A DNA stretch of 64,000 nucleotides from Xanthomonas sp. Leaf131 (GTDB lineage Bacteria > Pseudomonadota > Gammaproteobacteria > Xanthomonadales > Xanthomonadaceae), in assembly GCF_001423495.1 (NCBI RefSeq), contig NZ_LMOG01000001.1, positions 248,001-312,000 on the forward strand, read 5' to 3'. A program made the position numbers and the translations under genes. Positions 42,375 to 52,400 of the stretch are shown piece after piece. Positions within the stretch are counted from its first letter, which is position 1. The number at the start of each line of letters is the position of its first letter. The notes below the pieces were generated by a model that was given only the letters and a program-made list of their open reading frames with translations, had not been told where the DNA came from and made no database searches.

Positions 42375-44846
42375 TTAGTGCTTGACGCGGGTGCCCGGAG
42401 TAGTGCGGGACTTGCCGCGCACCGCAACGCGCGAGGCGGTCTTGCGGGCTTTTTCCTTGCCCGCCTTCTTCGGTGCCAGCGGACGCTCCAGTGCGAGATC
42501 CAGTACTTCGTCGATCCACTTGACCGGCACGATCTTCAGATCGCGCGTCACGTTGGCCGGGATATCGGCAAGATCCTTGCGGTTCTCGTCGGGAATCAGC
42601 ACGGTGCGGATGCCGCCACGCAAGGCAGCCAGCAACTTCTCCTTCAACCCGCCGATCGCCGAAACACGACCACGCAAAGTGATCTCGCCGGTCATCGCCA
42701 CATCGGCGCGGATCGGCACCTTGGTCAACACCGACACCAGCGAGGTCACCATCGCGATACCTGCGCTGGGACCGTCCTTGGGCGTTGCGCCATCGGGCAC
42801 ATGCACGTGCACGTCCTGCTTCTGCAGGAAATCCACATCGATGCCGAGTCGCTCGGCGCGCGAACGCACCACCGAGAGTGCAGCCGATGCCGATTCCTTC
42901 ATGACGTTGCCGAGCTGACCGGTGAGGATCAGATTGCCCTTGCCCGGCACCAGCGTGGACTCGACCTGCAGCAGCTCGCCGCCCACCTCGGTCCAGGCCA
43001 GACCGGTGACCAGGCCGATCTCGTTTTCTTCTTCGGCACGACCGAAATCGAAGCGACGCACACCCAGATACTTGTCGAGATTCTTCGAGTTCACCACGAC
43101 CAGGGCCTTGGGCTTGCCCTTCTTGGCGACGACCTTTTTCACCGCCGGTTGCGGACCGGCGAGCGCGATTTCCTTGACCACTTTGCGGCAGATCTTGGCG
43201 ACTTCGCGCTCGAGGTTACGCACGCCCGATTCGCGCGTGTAGTAGCGCACGATGTCCTGGATCGCATCGCTGCCGATCTCGATCTCTTCCGGCTTCAAGC
43301 CGTTGGCCTTGATCTGCTTGGGCACCAGGTAACGCATGGCGATGTTGAGCTTCTCATCCTCGGTGTAGCCGGGGATGCGGATCACTTCCATGCGGTCCAG
43401 CAACGGACCGGGGATGTTGAGCGAGTTGGAGGTGGCGACGAACATCACCTCCGACAGGTCCAGATCCACTTCCAGATAGTGGTCATTGAAGGAATTGTTC
43501 TGCTCGGGATCGAGCACCTCCAGCAACGCCGCCGATGGGTCGCCGCGGAAATCCATCGACATCTTGTCGATCTCATCGAGCAGGAACAGCGGATTCTTGC
43601 TGCCCACCTTGTTGAGGTTCTGCACCAGCCGACCCGGCATCGAGCCGACGTAGGTCCGGCGATGGCCACGGATCTCGGCCTCGTCGCGGATGCCGCCCAG
43701 GCTCATGCGCACGAACTTGCGGTTGGTCGCCTTGGCGATCGACTGCCCGAGCGAGGTTTTGCCCACGCCCGGCGGCCCGACCAGGCACAGGATCGGCCCC
43801 TTCATCTGCTTCACCCGCGACTGCACGGCCAGGTACTCGAGGATGCGTTCCTTGACCTTGTCCAGACCGTAGTGATCGGCATCCAGCGTGTCCTCTGCGG
43901 CCTTCAAGTCCTTGCGGACCTTGGTGCGCTTCTTCCACGGCACGCCTAGCAGCCAGTCCAGATAGTTGCGCACCACGGCCGCTTCGGCGGACATCGGCGA
44001 CATCTGTTTGAGTTTATTGAGCTCGGCCTTGGCCTTGGTCTCGACCGGCTTGGGCATGCCCGCCTCGGCGATCTTGCGCGCCAGCTCTTCCAGCTCGCCC
44101 GGTGCGTCGTCCAGATCGCCCAGTTCCTTCTGGATCGCCTTCATCTGTTCGTTGAGGTAGTACTCGCGCTGGCTTTTTTCCATCTGCGACTTGACGCGGC
44201 CGCGGATACGCTTTTCCAGCTGCTGCACATCGATTTCGCCGTCCACCAGGCCGACCAGCAGCTCCAGCCGCTCGCCGATCTCGGTGATTTCCAGCAAGCG
44301 CTGCTTGTCGGCCAGACGCACGCCGATATGCGCGGCGATGGTGTCGGCCAGACGGCCCGGCTCGTCGATGCCGGCCAGGGTCTGCAACAACTCCGGCGGC
44401 AGCTTGCGATTGGTCTTGACGTATTGCTCGAACAGCGACATCAGCGAACGTGCAATCGCTTCCACTTCGCGTGGCTCGCGCGCGTCGCTGGCTTCGACCT
44501 CGATGCCCTGCCCCTGCAGCGCGCCGTCCAGTTCGACGACCTTGTCCACAGTGACCCGCGACAGGCCCTCGACCAGCACCTTGATGGTGCCATCGGGCAG
44601 CTTGAGCAATTGCAGTACCTGCGCCAGCGTGCCGACGGTATAGAGATCGGTTGCGGTCGGGTCATCGGTTTCAGCCGACTTCTGCGCGACCAGCAGAATG
44701 CGCTTGTCGGCCTCCATGGCTTTTTCCAGCGCGCGCATCGACTTGTCGCGCCCCACGAACAGCGGAATCACCATGTGCGGAAACACCACCACGTCGCGCA
44801 GCGGCAACACTGGCAGATCGAGAACTTCTGGTTGGGACTGGGCCAT
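42375..44846 (-). CDS. lon: ATP-dependent protease Lon
   Basis: 823 residues from the ATG at 44846. Cytoplasmic quality-control and regulatory protease. N-terminal substrate domain [23 protein letters not shown]+ module with [13 protein letters not shown] and LLDEIDKM; protease domain with the catalytic serine in [11 protein letters not shown] and its partner lysine about 40 residues later. The C-terminus is basic and lysine-rich. A sigma-32-like promoter is at 44900-44928. Confidence 0.98.
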   Translation of the reverse strand: MAQSQPEVLDLPVLPLRDVVVFPHMVIPLFVGRDKSMRALEKAMEADKRILLVAQKSAETDDPTATDLYTVGTLAQVLQLLKLPDGTIKVLVEGLSRVTVDKVVELDGALQGQGIEVEASDAREPREVEAIARSLMSLFEQYVKTNRKLPPELLQTLAGIDEPGRLADTIAAHIGVRLADKQRLLEITEIGERLELLVGLVDGEIDVQQLEKRIRGRVKSQMEKSQREYYLNEQMKAIQKELGDLDDAPGELEELARKIAEAGMPKPVETKAKAELNKLKQMSPMSAEAAVVRNYLDWLLGVPWKKRTKVRKDLKAAEDTLDADHYGLDKVKERILEYLAVQSRVKQMKGPILCLVGPPGVGKTSLGQSIAKATNRKFVRMSLGGIRDEAEIRGHRRTYVGSMPGRLVQNLNKVGSKNPLFLLDEIDKMSMDFRGDPSAALLEVLDPEQNNSFNDHYLEVDLDLSEVMFVATSNSLNIPGPLLDRMEVIRIPGYTEDEKLNIAMRYLVPKQIKANGLKPEEIEIGSDAIQDIVRYYTRESGVRNLEREVAKICRKVVKEIALAGPQPAVKKVVAKKGKPKALVVVNSKNLDKYLGVRRFDFGRAEEENEIGLVTGLAWTEVGGELLQVESTLVPGKGNLILTGQLGNVMKESASAALSVVRSRAERLGIDVDFLQKQDVHVHVPDGATPKDGPSAGIAMVTSLVSVLTKVPIRADVAMTGEITLRGRVSAIGGLKEKLLAALRGGIRTVLIPDENRKDLADIPANVTRDLKIVPVKWIDEVLDLALERPLAPKKAGKEKARKTASRVAVRGKSRTTPGTRVKH

Positions 44847-44878
44847 GGGGCGCTCCGCAGGAATCGGGAAATAGGGCG

Positions 44879-44915
44879 TAAAAAAAGCCGATGGCCCCGT
44901 TATGGGGCCATCGGC
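44879..44915 (-). terminator. Terminator of clpX
   Basis: On the minus strand GCCGATGGCCCC, ATAAC loop, GGGGCCATCGGC, then seven T. A 12-base-pair perfect stem. It lies 76 bases past the clpX stop and contains the -10 region of a candidate heat-shock promoter for lon. Confidence 0.93.
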
Positions 44916-44928
44916 GAGGTCTTGCAAG
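44900..44928 (-). promoter_or_regulatory. Candidate sigma-32 promoter of lon
   Basis: On the minus strand CTTGCAA, 14 bases, CCCCATAA: one mismatch in the -35 and a good -10 compared with CTTGAAA-N13-15-CCCCATNT. It starts about 50 bases before the lon ATG. The -10 lies in the upstream arm and loop of the clpX terminator, so a transcript starting there would contain only one arm. Confidence 0.6.
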
Positions 44929-44990
44929 TAGCGGTCGGAAACCCTTTAACCGCGAGCGAGGCCAAGGCCTGGCAAGGCGGCGTCAGGGAC

Positions 44991-46277
44991 TCAGTCGCCG
45001 GACGCTGCCTTGGCCGGCGCCGGTTGCGCCTGGTAGATCAGATACGGCTCGGACTTGTGCTCGATGACCGACTCGTCCACCACCACCTTGCTGACATTTT
45101 CCTGCGACGGCAGCTCGTACATCGTATCCAGCAGCACCGATTCGACGATGGTGCGCAGACCGCGTGCGCCGGTCTTGCGCTTGAGCGCCTTCTTGGCGAT
45201 CGCAGACAGGGCGTCGGGGCGGAATTCCAACTCCACGCCTTCCATGTCGAACAGCTTCTTGAACTGCTTGGTGATGGCGTTCTTGGGCTCGGTCAGGATC
45301 TTGATCAGCGCCGGCTCGTCCAGTTCCTCGAGCGTGGCGACCACCGGCAGGCGGCCCACGAACTCGGGGATCAGGCCGAACTTGATCAGATCTTCCGGCT
45401 CGACTTCAGCCAGGATCTTGCCGACTTCCTGCTTGCGCTCGCTGCTCTTGACCTTGGCACCGAAGCCAATGCCGCCAGCATCGTTGGAACGCTGCTGAAT
45501 CACCTTGTCCAGGCCGGCGAACGCGCCGCCGCAGATGAACAGAATGTTCTTGGTGTCGACCTGCAGGAATTCCTGCTGCGGATGCTTGCGACCGCCCTGC
45601 GGCGGCACCGACGCAACCGTGCCTTCGATCAGCTTCAGCAACGCCTGCTGTACGCCTTCGCCGGACACGTCGCGGGTGATCGACGGGTTCTCGCTCTTGC
45701 GCGAGATCTTGTCGATTTCATCGATATAAACGATGCCCTGCTGCGCTTTTTCGACGTCGTAATCGCACTTCTGCAGCAGCTTCTGGATGATGTTTTCCAC
45801 GTCCTCACCGACATAGCCGGCTTCGGTCAGCGTGGTGGCGTCGGCGATCGTGAACGGCACATTGAGCAGGCGCGCCAGCGTTTCGGCCAGCAGCGTCTTG
45901 CCCGAGCCGGTCGGACCGACCAGCAGAATGTTGGATTTCGCCAGCTCGACCTCATCGTTCTTGCTGCGGCTCTCGATACGCTTGTAGTGGTTGTACACCG
46001 CCACGGCGAGCGTGCGCTTGGCGCGCAGCTGCCCGATCACGTATTGATCCAGCACCTCGAGGATCTCGCGCGGCTTGGGCAGGCTGGAACGAGCCGACTG
46101 CGCCTTCTCTTCGAGCTCCTCGCGGATGATGTCGTTGCACAGCTCAACGCACTCATCGCAGATGAATACGCTGGGACCGGCAATCAGCTTACGGACTTCA
46201 TGCTGACTCTTACCGCAGAACGAGCAGTAGAGAATCTTGTTGCTGTCGCCGGAACGACCTTGGCGGTCTTCGCTCAT
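44991..46277 (-). CDS. clpX: ClpXP unfoldase ClpX
   Basis: 428 residues. Hexameric AAA+ unfoldase feeding ClpP. N-terminal zinc-binding domain with Cys18, Cys21, Cys40 and Cys43; Walker [16 protein letters not shown]; Walker [11 protein letters not shown]; the ClpP-contacting loop and sensor II region ([10 protein letters not shown]) are present. Between clpP and lon. Confidence 0.98.
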   Translation of the reverse strand: MSEDRQGRSGDSNKILYCSFCGKSQHEVRKLIAGPSVFICDECVELCNDIIREELEEKAQSARSSLPKPREILEVLDQYVIGQLRAKRTLAVAVYNHYKRIESRSKNDEVELAKSNILLVGPTGSGKTLLAETLARLLNVPFTIADATTLTEAGYVGEDVENIIQKLLQKCDYDVEKAQQGIVYIDEIDKISRKSENPSITRDVSGEGVQQALLKLIEGTVASVPPQGGRKHPQQEFLQVDTKNILFICGGAFAGLDKVIQQRSNDAGGIGFGAKVKSSERKQEVGKILAEVEPEDLIKFGLIPEFVGRLPVVATLEELDEPALIKILTEPKNAITKQFKKLFDMEGVELEFRPDALSAIAKKALKRKTGARGLRTIVESVLLDTMYELPSQENVSKVVVDESVIEHKSEPYLIYQAQPAPAKAASGD

Positions 46278-46334
46278 GCTTCTGTTACCCAGTTACCCCA
46301 CCCGATGCACGGGGGTTCGATTTCGAGAATAGCA

Positions 46335-46369
46335 CAGGGTCGGGAGGACATCCGTCCAGCCCGACCCTG
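46335..46369. other. Stem-loop between clpP and clpX
   Basis: CAGGGTCGGG and CCCGACCCTG pair perfectly over 10 bases around a 15-base loop. No T-run follows on the minus strand, so it looks like an attenuating or processing hairpin that could set the ClpP to ClpX ratio. Confidence 0.55.
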
Positions 46370-46402
46370 CCGGTTTTTCCTGCAATTTCAGGCATCTGGC
46401 GA

Positions 46403-47029
46403 TCAGGACGGCTGAATCGACTCTTCCGGACGACGCTCCAGCACCTGATCCACCAGGCCATAAGCCTGCGCATCGACGGCGCTCTTGAAGTTGTCGCGCT
46501 CGGTATCGCGCCCGATGGTTTCCAGCGACTGGCCGGTGTGCTTGGCCAGGATCTCGTTCAAACGCGAACGCAAGGTCAGGATCTCGCGGGCGTGGATGTC
46601 GATATCGGTCGCCTGGCCCTGGAAGCCGCCCAGCGGCTGATGGATCATCACGCGCGAGTTCGGCAGCGCATAGCGCTTGCCGGCCGCGCCCGATGCCAGC
46701 AGCAGCGCGCCCATCGAGGCAGCCTGGCCGACGCAGATGGTGCTCACGTCCGGCTTGATGTACTGCATGGTGTCGTAGATCGCCATGCCGGCGGTGACCA
46801 CGCCACCGGGCGAGTTGATGTAGATGCTGATGTCCTTTTCCGGGTTATCCGCTTCCAGGAACAGCAGCTGCGCCACGATCACGTTGGCCATGTGGTCGTC
46901 GATCGGACCGACCAGGAAGATCAGGCGCTCCTTCAGCAGACGCGAGTAGATGTCGTACGCACGCTCGCCGCGGCTGGTCTGTTCGACCACCATCGGGACG
47001 AGGTTCAAGGCTCTGGTTACATTGTCCAC
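46403..47029 (-). CDS. clpP: ATP-dependent protease proteolytic subunit ClpP
   Basis: 208 residues with a GTG start at 47029 (AGGAG 11 bases upstream). Serine peptidase: Ser105 in [10 protein letters not shown] and His130 in MIHQPLGG, with the INSPGG motif. Sits between tig and clpX, the standard order, but separated from tig by the hairpin repeat array. Confidence 0.97.
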   Translation of the reverse strand: MDNVTRALNLVPMVVEQTSRGERAYDIYSRLLKERLIFLVGPIDDHMANVIVAQLLFLEADNPEKDISIYINSPGGVVTAGMAIYDTMQYIKPDVSTICVGQAASMGALLLASGAAGKRYALPNSRVMIHQPLGGFQGQATDIDIHAREILTLRSRLNEILAKHTGQSLETIGRDTERDNFKSAVDAQAYGLVDQVLERRPEESIQPS

Positions 47030-47054
47030 GCGAGGGGAATCTCCTGTTCTTTAG

Positions 47055-47200
47055 TTGAATCCCCGCACATGGATGTGCGGGCTCTTGCGAGGGACTCGCA
47101 TGTTAGAGCCCCCGCATGTGGAGGTGCGGACGCCTGCGAGGGACTCGTATTTTGAATCCCCGCACACGGATGTGCGGGCTCTTGCGAGGGACTCGCGTTT
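47055..47200. repeat. Triplicated hairpin repeat between tig and clpP
   Basis: Three tandem units of 48-49 bases (starts near 47055, 47104 and 47152). Each carries a hairpin CCGCACA-TGGA-TGTGCGG (variants in unit 2 are CCGCATG-TGGAGG-TGCGG) and the conserved block TGCGAGGGACTCG, which is itself a small hairpin GCGAG-GGA-CTCGC. The last unit touches the tig stop codon. Units 1 and 3 are almost identical; unit 2 has diverged with partly compensating changes. Confidence 0.85.
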
Positions 47201-48491
47201 ATTGCCGGATCGCATCCTGGAACGACATCGGCTGCTCGGTATGCTGGGCGCGCTCGGCAATCCAATCGATCACCTGCTCTTCCATGACACGGCTCTGCAG
47301 TCCACCCATCAACTGGGGGTCGTTGCGGTACATCTCAATGACCTGTTCCGGCTCTTCGTAGGTCGAGGCGATCAGACGCAGCGTTTCGCTGACGCGCTTG
47401 GATTCCAGACGCAGCTCGTTACGGCCTGCCACTTCGCCCACCAACAGACCGACCAGCACGCGCTTGGCGGCGGCGTCCATGAAACCCTGGTGCGCATCGG
47501 CCGGGATCTCGCCCGGGTTGCGGCCGCTGCGGCGGACCTGCTCGACCTGCTGGGCCAGCATCGAACGGGCTTCGTTCTCGACCAGACGCGGCGGCATTTC
47601 GACATGCGCATAGGCGGCGATCAGCTGCTCGCCCACTTCGCGGCGCAGGCGATTCATCAGCGCACCCTTGAGCTCGCGCTCCAGGTTGGTACGGATGTCG
47701 GCGCGGAACTGCTCGGCATCGCCACTCTTCACGCCGAAGCTCTTGATGAACTCCTTGTCCACCACCGGCAGCACCGGCTCGGACACTTCGACCGCCTTGA
47801 CGTGCACCTGCACCGTCTTGCCAGCGAGCTGCGGCACGCGCCACTCGGCCGGAAAGTCGATGGTCAAGGTCTTGTCTTCGCCCTTGGCCAAGCCTTCCAG
47901 GCCCTTTTCGATCTGGTCGAACATCACGCCCGAGCCGAGCACGCTGCTACCGGTCTCCACGCCTTCGGCGGGCAGACGCTCGTCGCCGGCCTGCGACCAG
48001 GTCTCCAGCGCCACCAGGTCACCGACCTGTGCGCCACGCTCGACCGGGTTCCAGGTGCGGCGCTGCAGACGCAGGTTTTCGATCATCTGATCGATGTCGG
48101 AGTCGGTCACCTCGGCGGTATGACGCACCACCGACAGCGTGGTCACATCGATATCGCCGAAGTCCGGCACCACTTCGAAGGTGGCGACGAAATCGAAATC
48201 GCTCTCGCCCTGGTCGATGCGCGGGTTGCCAGCCAGGCGCAACGAATGCTCGCGCACGGCCGAGTCGAAGGTCTCACGCAGCAGGCCTTCCATCGCCTCG
48301 GCACGCACCTGCTGACCGAAGCGCTGCTCGATGACCTTGGTTGGCACCTTGCCGGGACGGAAGCCCTTGATGCGCGTGGTCCGCGCAAGTTCGCGCAGGC
48401 GGCCACCAACATGCGTCTCCAGACGCTCCTGCGGCAGGGTGAAGGTCAGGCGGCGTTCCAGATTGCCGGTGGATTCGATCGATGCTTGCAT
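47199..48491 (-). CDS. tig: Trigger factor
   Basis: 430 residues from the ATG at 48491, close to the E. coli length. Ribosome-bound chaperone and prolyl isomerase. Ribosome-docking signature [17 protein letters not shown] at residue 43-59, FKBP-like domain around residue 160-245, helical C-terminal arms with [19 protein letters not shown]. First gene of the tig-clpP-clpX-lon-hupB block. Confidence 0.98.
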   Translation of the reverse strand: MQASIESTGNLERRLTFTLPQERLETHVGGRLRELARTTRIKGFRPGKVPTKVIEQRFGQQVRAEAMEGLLRETFDSAVREHSLRLAGNPRIDQGESDFDFVATFEVVPDFGDIDVTTLSVVRHTAEVTDSDIDQMIENLRLQRRTWNPVERGAQVGDLVALETWSQAGDERLPAEGVETGSSVLGSGVMFDQIEKGLEGLAKGEDKTLTIDFPAEWRVPQLAGKTVQVHVKAVEVSEPVLPVVDKEFIKSFGVKSGDAEQFRADIRTNLERELKGALMNRLRREVGEQLIAAYAHVEMPPRLVENEARSMLAQQVEQVRRSGRNPGEIPADAHQGFMDAAAKRVLVGLLVGEVAGRNELRLESKRVSETLRLIASTYEEPEQVIEMYRNDPQLMGGLQSRVMEEQVIDWIAERAQHTEQPMSFQDAIRQ

Positions 48492-48693
48492 GTTGACTCC
48501 TGCCACCGACAGCACAAGCGTCGGCACGAGATGGAAGATGCGGGTTGACGGATGGCGAGAAAGCCGCCGAGCCTTGTAGTTTCGCCGATAACGGCGGCCG
48601 CTGCCAGCGGAATGCGCACAACGGCATCGTTCAATCAGGGACGAGCGGTTTTGCGGGACGTGCAGCGGCCGGAACACTCACGGCCGCACTGTA

Positions 48694-48779
<86 letters not shown>

Positions 48780-49024
48780 GATGCTGCACTTGCCCGCGCA
48801 TTGTTGCAGGGATGTCTGCAAAGAAGAAGTGGTGTGATGGCCCGATCGGGGGCATGGAGCGGGTCTTCAGATCCTGAATCTCGGTCACCCGGGCTGCCAA
48901 CGGCGCACAATTGACGGGCAAGCGAAGTGAACCGTTAACCCTGCAAGCAACTCCGCCAACAAACCCTCGTACTTTTACTCGTACGCGGTAAAGGTAAGAT
49001 TTGCGAAAATTCCGTTAAATCTAG

Positions 49025-50323
49025 ATGAGTGAGCCAGTCGTTGCGATGAGAGACCGATATCGTCAAATCGTGGCACTGTCCCGCGATTGCATCAAAGAGA
49101 TCGACCTTGATGGGCGGATCACGGCAGTCAACGTCAACGGGATGGCGGTACTTGGTGCCAGCCATCCGGACCAACTCATTTCGCAGCCATGGCGCGCACT
49201 ATGGCCGCCCGAGGCGGTCGAGCTGGTCGATGCGGCCATCTCCGGATCGGCGAACGGCCTGATTCAGGAATTCGAGGCGACCTGCGTGAACTTCGCCGGC
49301 GTGCGTCAGACCTGGCAGGTGGTGACCAGCCCGCTGTTCGACGCGTTCGGCAACGTCGAGGCGATTCTTGCAGTAAGCAAGAACATCTCCGACCGCAGGG
49401 CACTGGAGGCGGCCTTTCATACACTGGATTCCATGTTGAAGGCCGAGCGCGAGTTTTCCACTGGCGCCTTGATGCTGGCGCGTGCGCGCGAAAACTCGCT
49501 GTCGACCGAGCTGCACACCCTGCGCGACCTGCAGGAGCGCATCGAAGGCGATCTGGACATTGCACGCGCGGCCCAAGGCGCGGCCGAAAAGATCTCCGAG
49601 CAGGCGCAGAAAGGCGAAGCAGTCGGCCAGTTGCTGGCAGGCGTCGTGCACGACTTGAACAACGTGCTGCAGGCAGCGACATCGGCCATCGATCTGGTCG
49701 TACAGCGCGCAAAGATCGATGCACACGACGCCAAACTGCTGAGCGTGGCCGACGCGGCACTTCAACATGGCTCGGTCATGGCACAGCGGCTGGTCGGGTT
49801 TTCGCGCCAGTACCCGTACAGCCCGGAATCGGTGGATCTGGCTGCATTGGCCGAACAGCTGAGTCCATTGCTGGAACAGGTGATCGGCGCCGATTTGCAG
49901 CTACAGCTGCACACCAGCGAAGGCGGATGCTGTGCCATGGTCGATCGTCACACGGTGGAACGCGCGATCTTGAATCTGGTGATCAATTCCCGCGACGCCT
50001 GCAAACGCGGGGACATCATTCGCATCGAAACCGGCGATACCGTCGTGGCCGCAGAAGAGGCGAGCCTGACCAAACCCGGCGGGCATTACGTCACCATCAC
50101 CGTTGCCGACAACGGGCATGGCATGGACGAAGACGTGCAATCGCGGCTGTTCGAAGCCTATTTCACCACCAAGGACGCAGGCAAAGGTGCCGGTCTTGGA
50201 TTGACGCAGGTGTACAGCGCGGTGCGCCAGGCCGGTGGTTTTATCGAAGTGAGCTCTGCTCCCGGCGAGGGCGCGCGCTTCTTGCTGGCGTTTCCGCGCA
50301 TGCAACGAAGCGCAGACGTCTGA
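49025..50323 (+). CDS. Orphan PAS-domain sensor histidine kinase
   Basis: 432 residues, no membrane span or signal peptide, so cytoplasmic. PAS domain at about 10-125 (CIKEIDLDGRITAVNVNGM), a helical linker (about 130-200), a dimerisation/phosphoacceptor helix with His209 in GVVHDLNNVLQAATS, then the ATPase domain: NLVINSRDAC, DNGHGMDED and GAGLGLTQVY. The H-box is of the HDxNNxL type often found in hybrid kinases, yet no receiver domain follows and no response regulator lies nearby. Two CTCGTAC copies 12 bases apart (48966, 48978) lie upstream. Signal unknown. Confidence 0.88.
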   Translation: MSEPVVAMRDRYRQIVALSRDCIKEIDLDGRITAVNVNGMAVLGASHPDQLISQPWRALWPPEAVELVDAAISGSANGLIQEFEATCVNFAGVRQTWQVVTSPLFDAFGNVEAILAVSKNISDRRALEAAFHTLDSMLKAEREFSTGALMLARARENSLSTELHTLRDLQERIEGDLDIARAAQGAAEKISEQAQKGEAVGQLLAGVVHDLNNVLQAATSAIDLVVQRAKIDAHDAKLLSVADAALQHGSVMAQRLVGFSRQYPYSPESVDLAALAEQLSPLLEQVIGADLQLQLHTSEGGCCAMVDRHTVERAILNLVINSRDACKRGDIIRIETGDTVVAAEEASLTKPGGHYVTITVADNGHGMDEDVQSRLFEAYFTTKDAGKGAGLGLTQVYSAVRQAGGFIEVSSAPGEGARFLLAFPRMQRSADV

Positions 50324-50346
50324 GCTAGCTGCATCGTCCTGAGCGA

Positions 50347-50805
50347 TTACGTGGTTGTAGTTGCTCCCGACAGGCGCGACCTGAAGAGCCAGGCAAGCAA
50401 TGCGCAGATGCCACCTCCCCATGCCCCGCACTGCGCCAAGGTCAGGATCAGATCGCGATCGGATCCCATCGACCAGCCGCCAATGACCGCTGTGAGCAGC
50501 ACCAACGACCCAGTCGAAAGCAGGCCGCTCAGCGCACCGATTCCGATCTGCACAAACGGGTTTGACTGGCGCTCGCGATACAACCGACCGCACGTCCACG
50601 CGCACATCAATCCCGCAACGGCGGCAGCAATCACCGGCAATACCAGGACGTAGGACAAACCTGCGATCAAGAAAGCAGTCTGGATATCGAGCCGCGTCCA
50701 CTGCAGAAAGCCCAGCACCCCACCTATCGGAGGACCGACCACTGCAAAGATCGCAGTCTGACGCAGGATCGAGCTTCGTAAAGCTCCAGACACCTCACGC
50801 TTCAT
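50347..50805 (-). CDS. Small integral membrane protein, unknown function
   Basis: 152 residues with four hydrophobic segments at about 16-35, 43-68, 85-108 and 122-144, basic at the N-terminus (MKREVSGALRSS). No family recognised. It faces the histidine kinase 3' end and starts 31 bases after the tRNA-Lys terminator. Codon use looks less GC3-biased than the neighbouring genes, so it may be a lineage-specific gene. Confidence 0.65.
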   Translation of the reverse strand: MKREVSGALRSSILRQTAIFAVVGPPIGGVLGFLQWTRLDIQTAFLIAGLSYVLVLPVIAAAVAGLMCAWTCGRLYRERQSNPFVQIGIGALSGLLSTGSLVLLTAVIGGWSMGSDRDLILTLAQCGAWGGGICALLAWLFRSRLSGATTTT

Positions 50806-50835
50806 TCGAGTTTGCGCGCCTGAGCCGGAAAAAAG

Positions 50836-50867
50836 AAAAGCACCTAGGTGTTTGCCTAAGTGCTTTT
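50836..50867 (-). terminator. Intrinsic terminator of tRNA-Lys
   Basis: AAAAGCAC and GTGCTTTT pair, with further inner pairing CTAGG/CCTAA-like. On the minus strand a T-rich tail follows. Directly downstream of tRNA-Lys. Confidence 0.85.
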
Positions 50868-50870
50868 ATT

Positions 50871-50946
50871 TGGTGGGCCGTCAAGGATTCGAACCTTGGA
50901 CCTATTGATTAAGAGTCAACTGCTCTACCAACTGAGCTAACGGCCC
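50871..50946 (-). tRNA. tRNA-Lys (CTT)
   Basis: 76 bases, acceptor GGGCCGT, anticodon loop CTCTTAA giving CTT, T-loop GGTTCGAATCC, encoded CCA. Last of four tRNAs read from 51342 downward. Confidence 0.97.
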
Positions 50947-51029
50947 TGAAACTGGTCGCACATTGTATGTGCATTTTTGCTTCGTTGCAACACCCCGCGA
51001 TGCATCGGGTCCAACGTTCCTGCAATCAG

Positions 51030-51107
51030 TGGGGTGGCTGAGGGGACTCGAACCCCCGACATCTGGAATCACAATCCAGTACTCTAACCAGCTGAGCTAC
51101 AGCCACC
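51030..51107 (-). tRNA. tRNA-His (GTG)
   Basis: 78 bases with the extra 5' G (GGTGGCTG pairing with CAGCCACC), anticodon loop TTGTGAT giving GTG, encoded CCA. Confidence 0.96.
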
Positions 51108-51146
51108 ACTGAAAACCTACTTCTTACTACCCTACCGCACCGCCGA

Positions 51147-51223
51147 TGGCGCGCCCGACAGGACTCGAACCTGTAACCGCCGGCTTAGAAGGCCGGTGCT
51201 CTATCCGGTTGAGCTACGGGCGC
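51147..51223 (-). tRNA. tRNA-Arg (TCT)
   Basis: 77 bases, acceptor GCGCCCG, anticodon loop CTTCTAA giving TCT, T-arm ACAGGTTCGAGTCCTGT, encoded CCA. Confidence 0.96.
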
Positions 51224-51265
51224 CCGGACCGAACGTTGCATTCCCACGCCGCAAGAAGCTCGGAA

Positions 51266-51342
51266 TGGTCGGGGTAGAGGGATTCGAACCCCCGACATCC
51301 TGCTCCCAAAGCAGGCGCGCTACCAGACTGCGCTATACCCCG
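51266..51342 (-). tRNA. tRNA-Pro (TGG)
   Basis: 77 bases, acceptor CGGGGTA, anticodon loop TTTGGGA giving TGG, T-arm GGGGGTTCGAATCCCTC, encoded CCA. First of the Pro-Arg-His-Lys tRNA group. Confidence 0.96.
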
Positions 51343-51494
51343 GCGGGACCTTTCAATCCCGAAGGCTGGAAAGGTCGGCTATTCTGGGAACGATTGGCCT
51401 CGCTGTCAATCACTCTGCGTAAATTCACCGATCCGGTATCCTCGCAACAACGCTCACCACCATGGCGAGCACCTACATTTCATGGAGAACACGC

Positions 51495-52256
51495 ATGCGT
51501 AGCGGCAACCCTGCCCTTCGGGAATCTACATTCCTCGATCTCGGCTCCGGCTCGGTGGTCACCCGCGACGGCCAGGCGATGACCCTCAACGGCACCGTCA
51601 ACAAGACCGGCGCGTTGTTGTTGATGGCCGTACTTACCGCTGCTTTCGCCTGGTCGCAGTCGATCGGTGCCGATGGCATGCCATTGCCTGCGGCCAAGGT
51701 GTACATGATTGCCGGCGCGATCGGTGGGCTGGTGTTCGCACTGGCGACCAGCTTCAAGCCGACCTGGGCACCGATCACCGCACCGTTGTACGCGCTGGTG
51801 GAAGGCTTTTTCCTGGGCTCGATTTCGGCGGTGTACGAGGCGCGCTTCAACGGCATCGTGTTCCAGGCGGTGCTGCTGACCTTCGGCACCATGTTCGCGC
51901 TGCTGTTCGCCTACCGCAGTGGGCTGATCAAGGCCACCGAGAACTTCAAGCTGGGTGTGGTTGCGGCCACCGGCGGCATTGCGCTGGTGTATCTGGCGAC
52001 CATCGTGCTGGGCTTGTTCGGTGTGCGGATTCCTTTCATCCATGACTCGGGTTTGATCGGGATTGGCTTCAGCCTGTTCGTGGTGGTCATTGCCGCGCTG
52101 AACCTGGTGCTGGACTTCGACTTCATCGAAACCGGCGTGGAACAGGGCGCTCCCAAGCACATGGAGTGGTACGGCGCATTCGGCCTGATGGTGACGCTGG
52201 TGTGGCTGTACATCGAGTTCCTGCGCCTGCTGTCGAAGCTGCAGTCGCGCAATTAA
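51495..52256 (+). CDS. Bax inhibitor-1/YccA family membrane protein
   Basis: 253 residues from the ATG at 51495, with GGAG 8 bases upstream. Seven predicted membrane spans from about residue 35 to 245. Family features: SGSVVTRDGQAMTLNGTVNKTGALLLMAV at the N-terminus in pieces, and acidic residues in the late spans (NLVLDFDFIETGVEQGAP) matching the di-aspartate pH sensor of bacterial BI-1 proteins. Possible role in ion (calcium) leak or in modulating membrane proteases; not shown here. Ends at a strong bidirectional terminator. Confidence 0.9.
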   Translation: MRSGNPALRESTFLDLGSGSVVTRDGQAMTLNGTVNKTGALLLMAVLTAAFAWSQSIGADGMPLPAAKVYMIAGAIGGLVFALATSFKPTWAPITAPLYALVEGFFLGSISAVYEARFNGIVFQAVLLTFGTMFALLFAYRSGLIKATENFKLGVVAATGGIALVYLATIVLGLFGVRIPFIHDSGLIGIGFSLFVVVIAALNLVLDFDFIETGVEQGAPKHMEWYGAFGLMVTLVWLYIEFLRLLSKLQSRN

Positions 52257-52257
52257 G

Positions 52258-52303
52258 CGGGGAATGGGGAATCGGGATTGGGGAATCGCGACAGCGATTT
52301 CCC
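52258..52303. repeat. GGGAATC-type repeat element, copy C
   Basis: Two or three GGGAATC-like units followed by a hairpin GGGAATCGC-GACA-GCGATTTCCC, immediately after the YccA-family gene stop. Shorter than copies A, B and D but the same word and the same inverted layout. Confidence 0.7.
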
Positions 52304-52346
52304 GCGCTTGATGGCCTGACACTGACTTCAAGTAATCTGACCCGCA

Positions 52347-52383
52347 CAAAAAGAAAGGGCGCCCTAAGGCGCCCTTTCTTTTT
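52347..52383. terminator. Strong bidirectional terminator
   Basis: AAAAAGAAAGGGCGCC, loop CTAA, GGCGCCCTTTCTTTTT: 16 paired bases with A/T tails on both sides. It serves the convergent YccA-family and isocitrate dehydrogenase genes. Confidence 0.95.
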
Positions 52384-52400
52384 GCAGCTCGCTTTGATGC

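Noticed and set aside
44328..46415. Plus-strand open frame of 695 codons
   Set aside because: Antisense to lon and clpX, composition artefact of codon bias, no domain signature.
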